DNA from: JBMFOH01 sp049969715 [NCBI: bacterium]
GTDB taxonomy: Bacteria > DUMJ01
Reading direction: 5' to 3'
Length of the DNA stretch: 64,000 nt
NCBI GenBank assembly: GCA_049969715.1
Contig: JBMFOH010000003.1
Coordinates: 43,666 to 107,665 of the forward strand
The notes beneath the pieces are model-generated. The model was not told the origin of the DNA and made no database searches. It worked only from the letters and a program-made list of their open reading frames with translations. The translations under genes and the position numbers were made by a program. Of the stretch, positions 11,117-20,238 are shown one piece after another. Position 1 is the first letter of the stretch. Each line of letters begins with the position of its first letter.

Positions 11117-13330
11117 ATGAATAAAGAAGTAATCTTCAGTATAGAGGGAATGTCTTGTGCTGGATGCGCTCATACTATAGAAAAAGCACTAAATAATACT
11201 AGAGGAGTCTATAGGGCTAGTATCAATTTTACAGTTGAAAAGGCGTATGTCTCTTATGATCCAACACTAATTAATCCGAATAGGTTGAGAGAGATAGTTA
11301 ATGCTCTAGGTTATAGGGCTGTATTTGGAGATGAAAGGTCCTCTAAGGGAGGAGAAATTCATATAGAGAATGTAAGAAATAGGATGCTTTGGTCATGGAT
11401 TTTGACTGGGCCCCTTGCTCTCATTATGATCTTTAATATGTTTAGACATATTATGTTGCCCTATTTTGATATAATTCAGATAGTCATATCTTTTCTTGTC
11501 ATCTTTTGGATAGGAAAAGAGATAATAAGGTCAGCTATAAACTCTATCCTAAATAGAACTTTAGGTATGGATGTACTTATAGGATTAGGTACAGTAACTT
11601 CATTTTTAACAGGAATAATAAATCTATTGGGTGTAGATATAGCAGACTACTCCCTTATAGGTGCTATGATTATGAGCTTTTATTTGCTTGGAAGATATCT
11701 GGAATTATCCGCTAAAGAGAAAGTGTCTCAGGCAATAAAACAACTTGTCGAACTAGGGGCAAAAGATGCAAAGGTGATAAGAGGAGGAAAAGAGATAAGT
11801 ATTCCTGTTGATGCTTTAGAGATAGGAGACATCTTGATAGTAAGACCAGGAGAAAAAATTCCTACTGACGGGATATTGATAGAAGGGACTACCTATGTGA
11901 ATGAGTCTATGATTACAGGAGAGCCTATGCCGGTGAGAAAAACGATAGGAGACGAGGTTATAGGGGCTACTATAAATCAGTTAGGTGTAATAAAGGTGAA
12001 GGTTACTAGATTGGGTAATGATGCATTTTTATCTCAAATTATAAGACTTGTAGAGGAAGCGCAAGGCACTAAAGTCCCTATTCAGAAATTAGCTGATAAG
12101 ATAACTCTTATATTTGTACCTACAGTATTGGCTCTCTCTATAATCTCATTCCTACTTTGGCTGATATTTCCACAATGGGGAAGGAGTATCTTGATGTTTC
12201 TTGCTCCTTATATCCCTTGGATCAATCTAACTCTTAACCCTATCTCTCAGGCTGTAACTGTGGCTATCTCTACTCTTGTAATTGCTTGCCCTTGCGCTTT
12301 AGGGTTAGCTACGCCGACTGCCCTTATGGTGGGGGGAGGAATTGGTGCTAGAAATGGTATCCTTATAAGGAATGGGGAAGCAATTCAGATAATGAAAGAT
12401 GTAGATGCTATCGTATTTGATAAGACTGGAACCATCACTAAAGGCGTTCCAGAGGTTACGTATATTTCTTCTATGATAGATGAGGACAAGTTTCTTAAGA
12501 TTATAGCTTCTATAGAAAATAATTCAGAACATCCTTTAGGGAAGGCAATAGTAGATTATGCTAGAGAGAAGTCTATAGAATTACTAGATGTGGATGATTT
12601 TGATGTGATTCCGGGGAAAGGGGTAGTTGCTGGTATAGAGGGGAATAGATACGTTATTGGAAACATTCATTTTCTTATAGAAAGAGGATATGACCTTTCC
12701 TACTATAGGCGAGAGATAGAAATGTTAGAGCATTCTGGGGATAGTATAATCTTATTGGCTGATGATAATAGAATATTAGGGATACTCGGTATTAGTGATT
12801 CTTTAAAGGAAGATTCTACCAGGATTATTAGGGATATAAAGAGTATGGGTATGAAAACTATTATGCTTACTGGAGATAATAGGAATACAGCCTTAGCGAT
12901 AGCTACTAGAATAGGGATAGATGATGTAATCTCAGATGTATTGCCAGAGCAGAAGTTAAATATTATAAAGGAGTTACAATCTAAAGGTTTTGTAGTAGCA
13001 ATGGTTGGGGATGGGATAAACGATGCTCCCAGCCTTGAGCAGGCAGATGTTGGTATTGCTATGGGAACTGGAGCTGATATAGCTATCGAATCTGGAGATA
13101 TCGTCCTAGTAAAAGGAGATATATCTGGAGTGGTAAAGGCAATAAGGCTTTCTAGAGAAACATTTAAGAAGATAAAGCAGAATCTCTTTTGGGCATTTTT
13201 CTATAATGTAATTGCTATCCCTATAGCTAGTTTGGGACTTTTGCATCCAGTGATAGCAGAATTAGCAATGGCTTTTAGTTCTATTAATGTAATAGCTAAT
13301 TCTTTAAGATTAAGGAGGGTTAGACTTTGA
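11117..13330 (+). CDS. copA: Copper-exporting P1B-type ATPase
   Basis: The 737-residue pump has one N-terminal heavy-metal domain (GMSCAGC, Cys14 and Cys17), a TGEP actuator motif, the membrane copper site CPC (Cys391 and Cys393), the phosphorylated Asp435 in DKTGT, the SEHPLG motif of the nucleotide domain, and GDGIND near 631-636. The last two helices carry FYN and MAFSS, which in the P1B-1 group specify Cu(I). It should export cytoplasmic copper. It has a good AAAGGAGG start, is first in the operon, and overlaps csoR by 4 nt (TTGA). Length is typical. Confidence 0.95.
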   Translation: MNKEVIFSIEGMSCAGCAHTIEKALNNTRGVYRASINFTVEKAYVSYDPTLINPNRLREIVNALGYRAVFGDERSSKGGEIHIENVRNRMLWSWILTGPLALIMIFNMFRHIMLPYFDIIQIVISFLVIFWIGKEIIRSAINSILNRTLGMDVLIGLGTVTSFLTGIINLLGVDIADYSLIGAMIMSFYLLGRYLELSAKEKVSQAIKQLVELGAKDAKVIRGGKEISIPVDALEIGDILIVRPGEKIPTDGILIEGTTYVNESMITGEPMPVRKTIGDEVIGATINQLGVIKVKVTRLGNDAFLSQIIRLVEEAQGTKVPIQKLADKITLIFVPTVLALSIISFLLWLIFPQWGRSILMFLAPYIPWINLTLNPISQAVTVAISTLVIACPCALGLATPTALMVGGGIGARNGILIRNGEAIQIMKDVDAIVFDKTGTITKGVPEVTYISSMIDEDKFLKIIASIENNSEHPLGKAIVDYAREKSIELLDVDDFDVIPGKGVVAGIEGNRYVIGNIHFLIERGYDLSYYRREIEMLEHSGDSIILLADDNRILGILGISDSLKEDSTRIIRDIKSMGMKTIMLTGDNRNTALAIATRIGIDDVISDVLPEQKLNIIKELQSKGFVVAMVGDGINDAPSLEQADVGIAMGTGADIAIESGDIVLVKGDISGVVKAIRLSRETFKKIKQNLFWAFFYNVIAIPIASLGLLHPVIAELAMAFSSINVIANSLRLRRVRL

Positions 13331-13599
13331 AAAAACACTATACTCACAAACATGAAGATGTCTTGGGCTTACTTAAGACTGCTCAAGGACAGATAGGGGG
13401 GATTATAAATATGATAGAGGCTGATAGGTATTGCATAGACATTTCTAAACAGCTTCTTTCTGTCATAGCGCTTCTAAAGAAGGCAAATCAGAGTGTGCTA
13501 GGAAAACATATAGAGACCTGTGTAAAGGAGGCAGTAGAGACAGGTGATGTGGAGAAAAAGATAGAAGAACTTGAAGATGTATTGGGATATCTAGTATAA
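13327..13599 (+). CDS. csoR: CsoR-family copper-sensing repressor
   Basis: The 90-residue all-helical protein has the CsoR/RcnR (DUF156) pattern [14 protein letters not shown]. The Cu(I) ligands fall at Cys36, His61 and Cys65, the same numbers as in Mycobacterium tuberculosis CsoR, so copper rather than nickel or persulfide sensing is likely. The start is TTG overlapping the copA stop. A matching operator lies upstream of copA, so the protein should repress its own operon until copper binds. Confidence 0.93.
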   Translation: MKKHYTHKHEDVLGLLKTAQGQIGGIINMIEADRYCIDISKQLLSVIALLKKANQSVLGKHIETCVKEAVETGDVEKKIEELEDVLGYLV

Positions 13600-13622
13600 T
13601 CTAGGAAAGGAGATGAGTCGAT

Positions 13623-13865
13623 ATGTGGTGGCGAGGATGTTATATGTTTTGGGGAGCCCCATGGCACATAGGATATTGGAATCCTTTCTTATGGATTATG
13701 CCTATCATTGTGATAGGGCTTATTCTATTAGGATTCTGGTATCTCGTAGGAGCCAATGGAAGGACATCTATTGACTCAGCAGTGGAGACTCTTCGGAAAA
13801 GATATGCATCTGGCGAACTTTCTAAGGAAGAATATTATAGGATGCTAGAGGACCTTAAAAGATAA
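13623..13865 (+). CDS. Small membrane protein with SHOCT domain
   Basis: The 80-residue protein has an aromatic N-terminus, one hydrophobic helix (IMPIIVIGLILLGFWYL) and a C-terminal SHOCT motif (LRKRYASGELSKEEYYRMLEDL). Short SHOCT proteins next to copper genes are common, and a role in membrane oligomerisation or metal stress is often assumed but not proven. It is the last gene of the copA-csoR unit, 23 nt after csoR, and is followed by a strong terminator. Confidence 0.8.
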   Translation: MWWRGCYMFWGAPWHIGYWNPFLWIMPIIVIGLILLGFWYLVGANGRTSIDSAVETLRKRYASGELSKEEYYRMLEDLKR

Positions 13866-13874
13866 TGTAAGGAT

Positions 13875-13910
13875 GGCCGAAGATATTAAAATGTCTTCGG
13901 CCGCTATTTT
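13875..13910 (+). terminator. Rho-independent terminator of the copper operon
   Basis: Arms GGCCGAAGA (13875-13883) and TCTTCGGCC (13894-13902) form a perfect 9-bp stem with a ten-base loop, followed by a T-rich tail (GCTATTTTATT). It separates the copper operon from korAB. Confidence 0.85.
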
Positions 13911-13927
13911 ATTGGTAGGAGGAAGAT

Positions 13928-15613
13928 ATGGAATTAAAGATTGTAGTTGGAGGAGAAGCAGGTCAGGGTATACAGACGATAGCAGGTGTTATGTCTAGAT
14001 TCTTCTTACGTTCAGGGTATTTTGTTTTTACTGAACAGAGCTATCAGTCTAGAATAAGAGGAGGACATAATTTTACCCAGATTAGGGTATCTACTGAGCC
14101 TATCTATAGCTCGGAGGAGGGGATAGATATCCTAGTAGCTTTGAACGAGGAGACGATATCACTACATAGAAAAGACCTCTCTGAAGAAGGAATTATTATC
14201 TATGATGGAGAACACGCTAAAGGTATAGTTGCTTCTAGTAATTTTTTAGATGTTCCCCTCCAGAGGTTGGCAGTAGAAAGAGCTCAGAATAGAATTGCTT
14301 CTAACCTTGTCGCTTGTGGAGCATTGGTTGCTCTCTTAGACGGAGATTTTTCTCTCTTGGAAGAGCTTATAAAGGAAGACTTCCATAATGTAGAGATAGC
14401 TCAAAAGAATATACAAGCTGCTAAAGCTGGATATGAGGTGGGAGGCTCTAAAAGAGATTTTAAAATAAAAACCCCTTTTATTTCAGATAATAATAGACTT
14501 CTTATAGATGGAGGACAAGCGGTAGGTTTTGGGGCGATAGTAGCTGGATGTAGATTTTTGTCTGCCTATCCTATGACCCCAGGAAGTGCAGTAATGAATT
14601 ATATTGCTAGTCACTCTAATATCTACAATATAGTAGTAGAACAGGCAGAAGATGAAATATCTGCTATAAATATGATATTAGGTGCATCATTTGCAGGGGT
14701 TAGGTCTATGGTTACCACCTCTGGGGGTGGTTTTGCCCTTATGGTAGAAGGTTTGAGTCTAGCAGGAATGACAGAAACTCCCTGTGTAATTCATATCGGG
14801 CAGAGGCCAGGTCCAGCTACTGGCCTTCCAACTAGGACAGAGCAGGGTGAACTTCTCTTTGTGGTAAGTGCTGGACATGGAGAATTCCCAAGATATATAG
14901 TAGCTCCTAGGGATGCAGAAGATGCGTTTTATAAAACGATAAAGGCATTTAATCTTGCCGATAAATATCAGGTACCATCAATAATACTTACAGACCAATA
15001 TCTTATAGATTCTATGCTTACAGTAGAAGGATTAGACCTTTCTAACATAGTTATAGACAGGTCATTACTAGAAGATGTCCCTAAGGACTATAAAAGACAT
15101 CTCATTAATGAATCTGGAATTTCTCCTAGAATTTTACCTGGAAAAGAGGGGGCTCTAGTAATTACTGATAGTGACGAGCATGATGAGGAAGGACATATAA
15201 CTGAAGACCTAGAGATAAGAAAGAGGATGGTAGAGAAGAGACTAAGAAAGGCAATACCCCTTATGGGGGAAATTGAAGAGCCAGTTTATCTTGGTAAGGA
15301 TAATCCAGATGTCCTCCTAGTAGGATGGGGGTCTACCTATGGGATACTGAGAGAAGCGATAGAGAGATTAACAAGGGAAGGTTTCAATATTGGATTACTT
15401 CACTTTAGTGATGTGTATCCTCTTCCTCAGAAGAAACTTAATGAATTAAAAGATGTAAGGAGGATGATTGCAGTAGAAAACAATGCTACTGGTCAATTTG
15501 CTCAATTAGTAAAGAGAGAAACAGGAATAGATATCAAAGATAGGATTTTAAAGTATAATGGAAGTCCCTTTACTCCCTTGGAAATCGTGAAAGAGGTGAA
15601 AGCCTTATGGTAA
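13928..15613 (+). CDS. korA: 2-oxoacid:ferredoxin oxidoreductase, fused gamma-alpha subunit
   Basis: The 561-residue protein joins a gamma domain (residues 1 to about 175; GGEAGQGIQTIAG, RIRGGHNFTQIRVS) to an alpha domain (residues about 190-561; YPMTPGSAVMNY, TTSGGGFALM, GQRPGPATGLPT). With KorB it forms the thiamine-diphosphate enzyme that interconverts a 2-oxoacid and its acyl-CoA using ferredoxin, typical of anaerobes. The fused layout matches KorA/OforA, so 2-oxoglutarate is a likely substrate, but sequence alone does not settle it. It has GGAGG seven bases before the ATG and overlaps korB by 7 nt. No ferredoxin subunit is adjacent. Confidence 0.9.
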   Translation: MELKIVVGGEAGQGIQTIAGVMSRFFLRSGYFVFTEQSYQSRIRGGHNFTQIRVSTEPIYSSEEGIDILVALNEETISLHRKDLSEEGIIIYDGEHAKGIVASSNFLDVPLQRLAVERAQNRIASNLVACGALVALLDGDFSLLEELIKEDFHNVEIAQKNIQAAKAGYEVGGSKRDFKIKTPFISDNNRLLIDGGQAVGFGAIVAGCRFLSAYPMTPGSAVMNYIASHSNIYNIVVEQAEDEISAINMILGASFAGVRSMVTTSGGGFALMVEGLSLAGMTETPCVIHIGQRPGPATGLPTRTEQGELLFVVSAGHGEFPRYIVAPRDAEDAFYKTIKAFNLADKYQVPSIILTDQYLIDSMLTVEGLDLSNIVIDRSLLEDVPKDYKRHLINESGISPRILPGKEGALVITDSDEHDEEGHITEDLEIRKRMVEKRLRKAIPLMGEIEEPVYLGKDNPDVLLVGWGSTYGILREAIERLTREGFNIGLLHFSDVYPLPQKKLNELKDVRRMIAVENNATGQFAQLVKRETGIDIKDRILKYNGSPFTPLEIVKEVKALW

Positions 15614-16461
15614 CATTAGAGGATTATAACAATAACCAAACCCCCGCCTGGTGTCCAGGATGTGGGGATTTTTCCATACTTAAGTGCTTAAAACAGGCAT
15701 TGGTAGAGTTACAACTTTATCCTCATCAGGTACTTATGGTTTCAGGAATAGGCCAAGCAGCTAAGATTCCTCATTATCTAAGGTGTAATGTATTCAATGG
15801 ACTCCATGGAAGAGATATTCCGGTTGCTGTTGGAGCAAGGATTGCAAATTCTGATCTTGTTGTAATAGCGGAATCTGGAGATGGAGATATATATGGGGAA
15901 GGTGGAAACCACTTTATTCATAATATAAGACGTAACGTCAACATTAAGGTATTTATCCATAATAACCAGGTTTATGGACTCACAAAAGGTCAGGCTTCTC
16001 CTACCTCTGAATTAGGGATGGTAACTAAGGTACAAGTGAATGGAGTGATAAACCCGCCCTTTAACCCAATAGCAGTTGCTGTAGCTTTAGATGCAAGTTT
16101 TGTGGCAAGAAGTTTTTCTGGTGATCAGGAACATCTGATAGAGATGATGAAATCTGCCATAACTCACAAAGGCTTTGCTATCTTAGATATCCTGCAACCC
16201 TGCGTTTCTTTTAATAGGATAAATACATTTCAATGGTATAAAGAAAGGGTATATAAACTTGACAAGAATTATGATCCTACTAATAGGTCTTCTGCCTTTC
16301 AGAAGGCTCTAGAATGGGGAGACAAGATACCAATAGGTATTATTTATAAAAAAGACCGTGCTACCTATGAGGAACAGCTTCCTCAATTGAGGAATGGTCC
16401 TTTATATAAACAACCTATTGAAGGTATAGACTATTCTCCTATATTGAAAGAATTTAGGTAG
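15607..16461 (+). CDS. korB: 2-oxoacid:ferredoxin oxidoreductase, beta subunit
   Basis: The 284-residue beta subunit binds thiamine diphosphate and an iron-sulfur cluster. Cys residues of TPAWCPGCGDFSILKC are cluster ligands, and ESGDGDIYGEGGNHFIHN is the thiamine diphosphate/magnesium motif. A further conserved Cys lies in DILQPCVSF. It is translationally coupled to korA and completes the enzyme core. Length is normal. Confidence 0.92.
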   Translation: MVTLEDYNNNQTPAWCPGCGDFSILKCLKQALVELQLYPHQVLMVSGIGQAAKIPHYLRCNVFNGLHGRDIPVAVGARIANSDLVVIAESGDGDIYGEGGNHFIHNIRRNVNIKVFIHNNQVYGLTKGQASPTSELGMVTKVQVNGVINPPFNPIAVAVALDASFVARSFSGDQEHLIEMMKSAITHKGFAILDILQPCVSFNRINTFQWYKERVYKLDKNYDPTNRSSAFQKALEWGDKIPIGIIYKKDRATYEEQLPQLRNGPLYKQPIEGIDYSPILKEFR

Positions 16462-16523
16462 TTCTCGAACTTTTCGTTGAATTGAAAGGTATTTTATATA
16501 AACTAGTAAAGGAGGGAATAATT

Positions 16524-17375
16524 TTGAGAAGGATCATTTTAACTAGTGTAGTAATTTTAATTTTGGTTCTATCAGGATTACCTGTCTTTGCTCAAGGGAA
16601 TTGGGAGTTTGGAATGTCTAAGGTTTTGAATGAAGATAGATACTTTATAGATGCTAGACTTGATTATGAATCCTTTCATCTCGCTCTAGGTAACCTCTAC
16701 TCTGAAGGAGATTCCCTCATAATCAAACCTGATGCTAGGGGAGTTTTCTTTTCAATGACAGACGAGAATATGAACTCGTATAATATAGTTATAGGTAGCC
16801 TTCCAAGTTATGACCTCTTTGGGACAGAGTTTAGATTGGCTTATGAAGGGTACAATGATACTGTAGGTCTCTATAAAGCTTCGAACTCTTGGGGTTTAGC
16901 CTTCAAGAGGGATGGGACAGAGCTCTTAGGCCCTATCCTAGGTAGCTATGATTATAGGAGTTACCTCACTTTTAATTCAGGAAATTTTGGTTTTGCTACT
17001 TACTCTACACTTGGCTTTGCTAGTGGGGCTCAGGCTATCAATTTAGACATAGGCTATATATCTTCTACAAGTGATTTCTTTTTATATCCTGCAAACTCTT
17101 TACCCTTTGGAATAGGTATTAAGGGGAGGGTTTCTAGTGGTGTCATTGTAAGTGGAAACTTTGTTCCTTATGTATGTTTTAATGATGGCTCTTGGGGGAT
17201 AAATTTGGATGGCTCTTTAAGTATGGAGAGGTTGAATGTAGATTTAGGCATTAATTATTACAAAAATCTCCTTTTGCCTGTAGGTAAGGTAGTTTTTAAT
17301 CTTTCTGATACAGATTCAATTATAATGAGATTTACTCCAAGTACAATAGGAATTGGTTATGGCTCATCATTTTAA
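16524..17375 (+). CDS. Exported, barrel-like protein of unknown function
   Basis: A TTG at 16524 with AAAGGAGG seven bases upstream gives 283 residues and places a signal peptide (RRIILTSVVILILVLSG then FAQG) at the N-terminus. The mature part alternates polar and hydrophobic residues, is rich in Gly, Ser, Tyr and Phe, and ends in Phe (IGIGYGSSF), which is the pattern of outer-membrane beta-barrels recognised by the BAM machinery. A LolA-like gene follows after 12 nt. I do not recognise a family, so the barrel call is inference. Confidence 0.6.
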   Translation: MRRIILTSVVILILVLSGLPVFAQGNWEFGMSKVLNEDRYFIDARLDYESFHLALGNLYSEGDSLIIKPDARGVFFSMTDENMNSYNIVIGSLPSYDLFGTEFRLAYEGYNDTVGLYKASNSWGLAFKRDGTELLGPILGSYDYRSYLTFNSGNFGFATYSTLGFASGAQAINLDIGYISSTSDFFLYPANSLPFGIGIKGRVSSGVIVSGNFVPYVCFNDGSWGINLDGSLSMERLNVDLGINYYKNLLLPVGKVVFNLSDTDSIIMRFTPSTIGIGYGSSF

Positions 17376-17387
17376 AAAGGAGGTAAT

Positions 17388-18134
17388 ATGCGTAAACTGT
17401 TAACTTTTGTTGGTTTAACCATTGTATTTCTATTAGTTACTCAGTCTGTTTTATTTGCAATCACTCCTAAGGAACTGTTAGATAAGGTAACCAGTAAGAG
17501 TAAAGATATAAAAGATTCTGTAATAGAACTTTCTGTGGGTATGAGTCTTGCTGGTTCAGAGACAACACAGAGTACTACAAAACTCTCTTATAGATTAAAG
17601 ATAGAGTCTATAGTAAACCCTCCAGTAGTGAGGATTACCTATCTTGACCCTGAGGCTTTTAAAGGTACAATAATGGTTATAGATAGTGATAAGAAGCTAT
17701 TAAGTATGTATTCCCCTCTGACAAATCAGGTGATACAGAGTAAAATAGAGAATTCTCAAACTGGTAGTAATATGGATATTAGTAATTTCAGTGGGATATT
17801 TCAGGACCTAGAGAAAACCTATGACCTTACTGTGGAGGAGAAGCAGCTAGATAAGAAGAGTGTATATGCCCTTATTGCCACCTTAAAGCCAAATCAGAAA
17901 GGTAATTTTGGAAAGGGTATTTTCTATCTAAACAGAGAGACATTTGAGCCTGTACGTATAGAATTATTCGACACTAAGAATCAGCCTACAACCACTATAG
18001 ATATAATAAGTTTAAAATACAATACTGGTATCAAGGTAAGTGCATTGACCTCTTTCCCAAAGGGAGCAAAGGTCATAAAAGGGGCTCCTATACAGGGAAC
18101 TCTTACCTTGCCGTTTACTGTTCAGCAGAAGTAA
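17388..18134 (+). CDS. LolA-like outer membrane lipoprotein-sorting protein
   Basis: This 248-residue exported protein starts with a signal peptide (KLLTFVGLTIVFLLVTQSVLFA) and continues with a LolA/LppX-type fold: KDSVIELSVGMSL, then strands with PPVVRITYLDPEAFKGTIMV, and late KGIFYLNRETFEPVRIELF. Such proteins bind acylated or lipid cargo in the periplasm. It follows the barrel-like gene and probably works with it in envelope assembly. The protein is moderately longer than classical LolA. A strong hairpin terminator follows. Confidence 0.82.
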   Translation: MRKLLTFVGLTIVFLLVTQSVLFAITPKELLDKVTSKSKDIKDSVIELSVGMSLAGSETTQSTTKLSYRLKIESIVNPPVVRITYLDPEAFKGTIMVIDSDKKLLSMYSPLTNQVIQSKIENSQTGSNMDISNFSGIFQDLEKTYDLTVEEKQLDKKSVYALIATLKPNQKGNFGKGIFYLNRETFEPVRIELFDTKNQPTTTIDIISLKYNTGIKVSALTSFPKGAKVIKGAPIQGTLTLPFTVQQK

Positions 18135-18136
18135 TT

Positions 18137-18160
18137 GGGGGATTTATTCCCCCTTACTAT
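18137..18160. terminator. Shared terminator between convergent genes
   Basis: GGGGGA (18137-18142) and TCCCCC (18148-18153) form a 6-bp GC stem with a five-base loop, followed on the plus strand by a T-rich tail. The stop codon of the convergent minus-strand queT gene (18144-18146) lies within the hairpin, and on that strand the hairpin has no strong T run after it. Confidence 0.75.
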
Positions 18161-18620
18161 TTTTTATTATTATATTTTTCGCAAAGTATAATAGGGGAAG
18201 TCCAATACCAAAGCAAGCAATCATTTCTCCTAGTCCTACCCACAAAATTCCCCAATATATAGGTGTCTTTAATAGGATAGATAGATATGTTCCTACCCCT
18301 AGAGCATTTACTATTACGGGTGGTATAGGAGCTTGCCAGGGGACCTTTACCAGCGAGGTTAGATAGGCAGCTAAGAGAGTAAAGATACTTCCTAACCCTA
18401 TATCTATAAATCCTAGTCCCCCTACTATATTTGCTATAAGACATCCTATAAACAGCCCTGGGATACTAGCCTTATCTATAAATGGTAGCACAGTCAATGC
18501 CTCTGCTACTCTTATCTGCATTATTCCATAACTGATAGGGGCAAGTACTATTGTAGTAACTGCATATATGGCAGCATAAAGCCCAGCTCTAGCCAAGAAT
18601 CTTATGTGATTTCTATCCAC
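18144..18620 (-). CDS. queT: QueT-family ECF transporter substrate-binding membrane protein
   Basis: The 158-residue membrane protein has about five hydrophobic segments and the QueT signature (YAAIYAVTTIVLAPISYG, QIRVAEALTVLPF, GLFIGCLIANIVGG). QueT proteins are the S components of energy-coupling-factor transporters and are associated with uptake of queuosine precursors. No ECF ATPase or T component is in the window, so it would share a housekeeping module encoded elsewhere. It overlaps the DUF4438 gene by 8 nt and is probably co-translated with it. No preQ1 riboswitch was recognised upstream. Confidence 0.88.
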   Translation of the reverse strand: MDRNHIRFLARAGLYAAIYAVTTIVLAPISYGIMQIRVAEALTVLPFIDKASIPGLFIGCLIANIVGGLGFIDIGLGSIFTLLAAYLTSLVKVPWQAPIPPVIVNALGVGTYLSILLKTPIYWGILWVGLGEMIACFGIGLPLLYFAKNIIIKNSKGE

Positions 18621-19485
18621 TTCTATACCTTCCTATCTTTAAAACCTTCGCTATATTTGCCTCTTCATCTACAAAAAAATCTAAAGAATCGTTAGGGGAG
18701 GATAATATTACTGTTACTCCTGGACCATGTCCAGATTGAACACAGTCACAGTGTATTATTATCCCAATACTTTTAGCTCCCTTTCTATAGGTCCTTCCGA
18801 AGGTATCATCCATATCCTCTATGCCTACGATATCCCCTAAAGCTAGATCCTCTAGTCCTAATCTTTTTATTGTCTCTTTGTCTTGCGTCATAATATCATA
18901 GTCTCCTGAAAAACTTGAGGCAGAACCAATTCCTGAACCCATTAGCTCAGCAGGAATAACCTTTCTGACACCAACCTTTATCCTACCATCTTTTTCCAAT
19001 ATGGCTAACATCCTAAATAGTTCAGGAGATATATTCATAATCTTTATCTTAGGGTTGTCTAATAGTTCTAGACCCTGTCCAAAGGATTCTATCTGTACCC
19101 TGTCTCCGATAAACAACTTCTCTAATATATCATCAGAGAAGTCTATAAGGATGTGGTCTATTCCCCCATGTTTACCTGTTACAATACCGTATCCTCCTTT
19201 GGCATCGCCACTTATTATCTTTGCTCTGTTCCCTATACAGGACAAGATATTTAAGGCATTATTTTCTTCCCTGTCTTTATTCTTTAAACTTACTCCTGGC
19301 TCCACATGGTCACCAATCCAACCTAAGGCAGAATCCCCTACCTTTATATTGTATGTAATTCCTCCTAGTGTAGGTAAAACCAATGCCTTACCATTTGAAT
19401 CTACCCTATATGGAGAGGTGATAGTTGGAGAGGAGATTTCTCCATACACAGAAAGCCTTACTAGTCTTTCTATATTGAGTTCCAT
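18613..19485 (-). CDS. DUF4438 family protein
   Basis: The 290-residue soluble protein matches the DUF4438 family (Thermotoga TM1086-like) in its repeated beta-rich pattern: PTITSPYRVDSNGKALVLP, VEPGVSL, AKIISGDAKGGYGIVTGKHG, and CDCVQSGHGPGVTVILSSP near the end. The biochemical role is unknown. It is the upstream partner of queT, overlapping by 8 nt, which may hint at a link to nucleobase or tRNA-modification salvage, although adjacency is the only support. It has a GGAG ribosome site. Confidence 0.85.
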   Translation of the reverse strand: MELNIERLVRLSVYGEISSPTITSPYRVDSNGKALVLPTLGGITYNIKVGDSALGWIGDHVEPGVSLKNKDREENNALNILSCIGNRAKIISGDAKGGYGIVTGKHGGIDHILIDFSDDILEKLFIGDRVQIESFGQGLELLDNPKIKIMNISPELFRMLAILEKDGRIKVGVRKVIPAELMGSGIGSASSFSGDYDIMTQDKETIKRLGLEDLALGDIVGIEDMDDTFGRTYRKGAKSIGIIIHCDCVQSGHGPGVTVILSSPNDSLDFFVDEEANIAKVLKIGRYRSG

Positions 19486-19559
19486 GCTTTATTGCTCCTT
19501 TCTATAATTCATCGGTGGGGTGGGGCTTATTGAAGATGACCTATCTACAATAACCCTTC

Positions 19560-19715
19560 TTACCCTTTAGTTTGTTGGTTTGCCATATAGGCGCATAGAG
19601 CTATAATTATACCTACTATAATGTGCACCCATAACCAAGTACCCTTTACCCCTGCAACTATTGGACCAACTATTGCTATGATACCAATTATTACATTTAT
19701 CCAGTTATATATCAT
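19560..19715 (-). CDS. Tiny two-helix membrane protein, SPW-repeat-like
   Basis: From the ATG at 19715 the product has 51 residues and two hydrophobic helices (NVIIGIIAIVGPIVAGV and WVHIIVGIIIALCAYMA) joined by KGTWL, resembling a single SPW-type repeat. A strong AAAGGAGG lies nine bases upstream. A longer in-frame start at 19748 would place that ribosome site within the coding region and is less likely. A promoter is present upstream. Function is unknown. Confidence 0.6.
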   Translation of the reverse strand: MIYNWINVIIGIIAIVGPIVAGVKGTWLWVHIIVGIIIALCAYMANQQTKG

Positions 19716-19758
19716 CCATTTCCACCTCCTTTCCCTCTGGGCTCCCACCCCATTAGTA

Positions 19759-19787
19759 ATTATATAGTAAATGGAACACTAAAACAA
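19759..19787 (-). promoter_or_regulatory. Promoter of the 51-residue membrane protein
   Basis: Minus-strand TTGTTT (19787-19782), a 17-bp spacer and TATAAT (19764-19759). The start is predicted near 19752, about 37 nt before the ATG, with the AAAGGAGG within the leader. Confidence 0.6.
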
Positions 19788-19819
19788 GTATCTAGGTAGA
19801 AATGAGAGAAGGTGTATGC

Positions 19820-19825
19820 TATAAT
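19820..19825 (+). promoter_or_regulatory. Extended -10 promoter of the glycine cleavage operon
   Basis: TGCTATAAT gives a perfect hexamer at 19820-19825 with the extended TG; no good -35 is seen. The leader is about 29 nt and contains an AAGGAGG, so this transcript is conventional. No glycine riboswitch fits in so short a leader. Confidence 0.65.
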
Positions 19826-19860
19826 TGGACTTGTAATTCATAAAGATAAGGAGGATGTAA

Positions 19861-20238
19861 ATGATTCCTAAGGATTTGAAGTATACAGATACTCACGAAT
19901 GGATAAGGGTAGAAGGAAATACAGGTATAATAGGAGTTACCGAGTATGGATTGGAGAAATTAGGGGATGTTGTGTATATAGAGTTACCTGAGATAGGTTC
20001 CACTGTAAAACAGGGGGAACCATTCGGTGTAATAGAGTCTGTTAAAGCGGCAGTAGAACTTGTTTCTCCTATAACTGGTGAGGTAAAGGATGTAAATGAA
20101 TCTGCTAAGAATTCTCCAGAGAATCTTATCAATGACCCTTACAAAAAGGGCTGGCTTATAAAGGTAGAGATAAAAGACTCTAAGGAACTGGATAATCTTT
20201 TGGACTCTAGTTCTTATGAAACATTAACTAAGGAATAA
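19861..20238 (+). CDS. gcvH: Glycine cleavage system H protein
   Basis: The 125-residue lipoyl carrier shuttles the aminomethyl group between the P, T and L proteins of the glycine cleavage system. Lys62 in ESVKAAVE is the lipoylation site, and the flanking THEWIRVEGN and TEYGLEKLGDVVYIELP are typical. It leads a gcvH-gcvPA-gcvPB operon and overlaps gcvPA by one base (TAATG). gcvT and the lipoamide dehydrogenase are not in the window. Confidence 0.96.
   Translation: MIPKDLKYTDTHEWIRVEGNTGIIGVTEYGLEKLGDVVYIELPEIGSTVKQGEPFGVIESVKAAVELVSPITGEVKDVNESAKNSPENLINDPYKKGWLIKVEIKDSKELDNLLDSSSYETLTKE

Noticed and set aside
18621-18700. preQ1 riboswitch for queT
   Set aside because: queT overlaps the DUF4438 gene and has no separate leader; no preQ1 aptamer pattern was recognised upstream of DUF4438 either.
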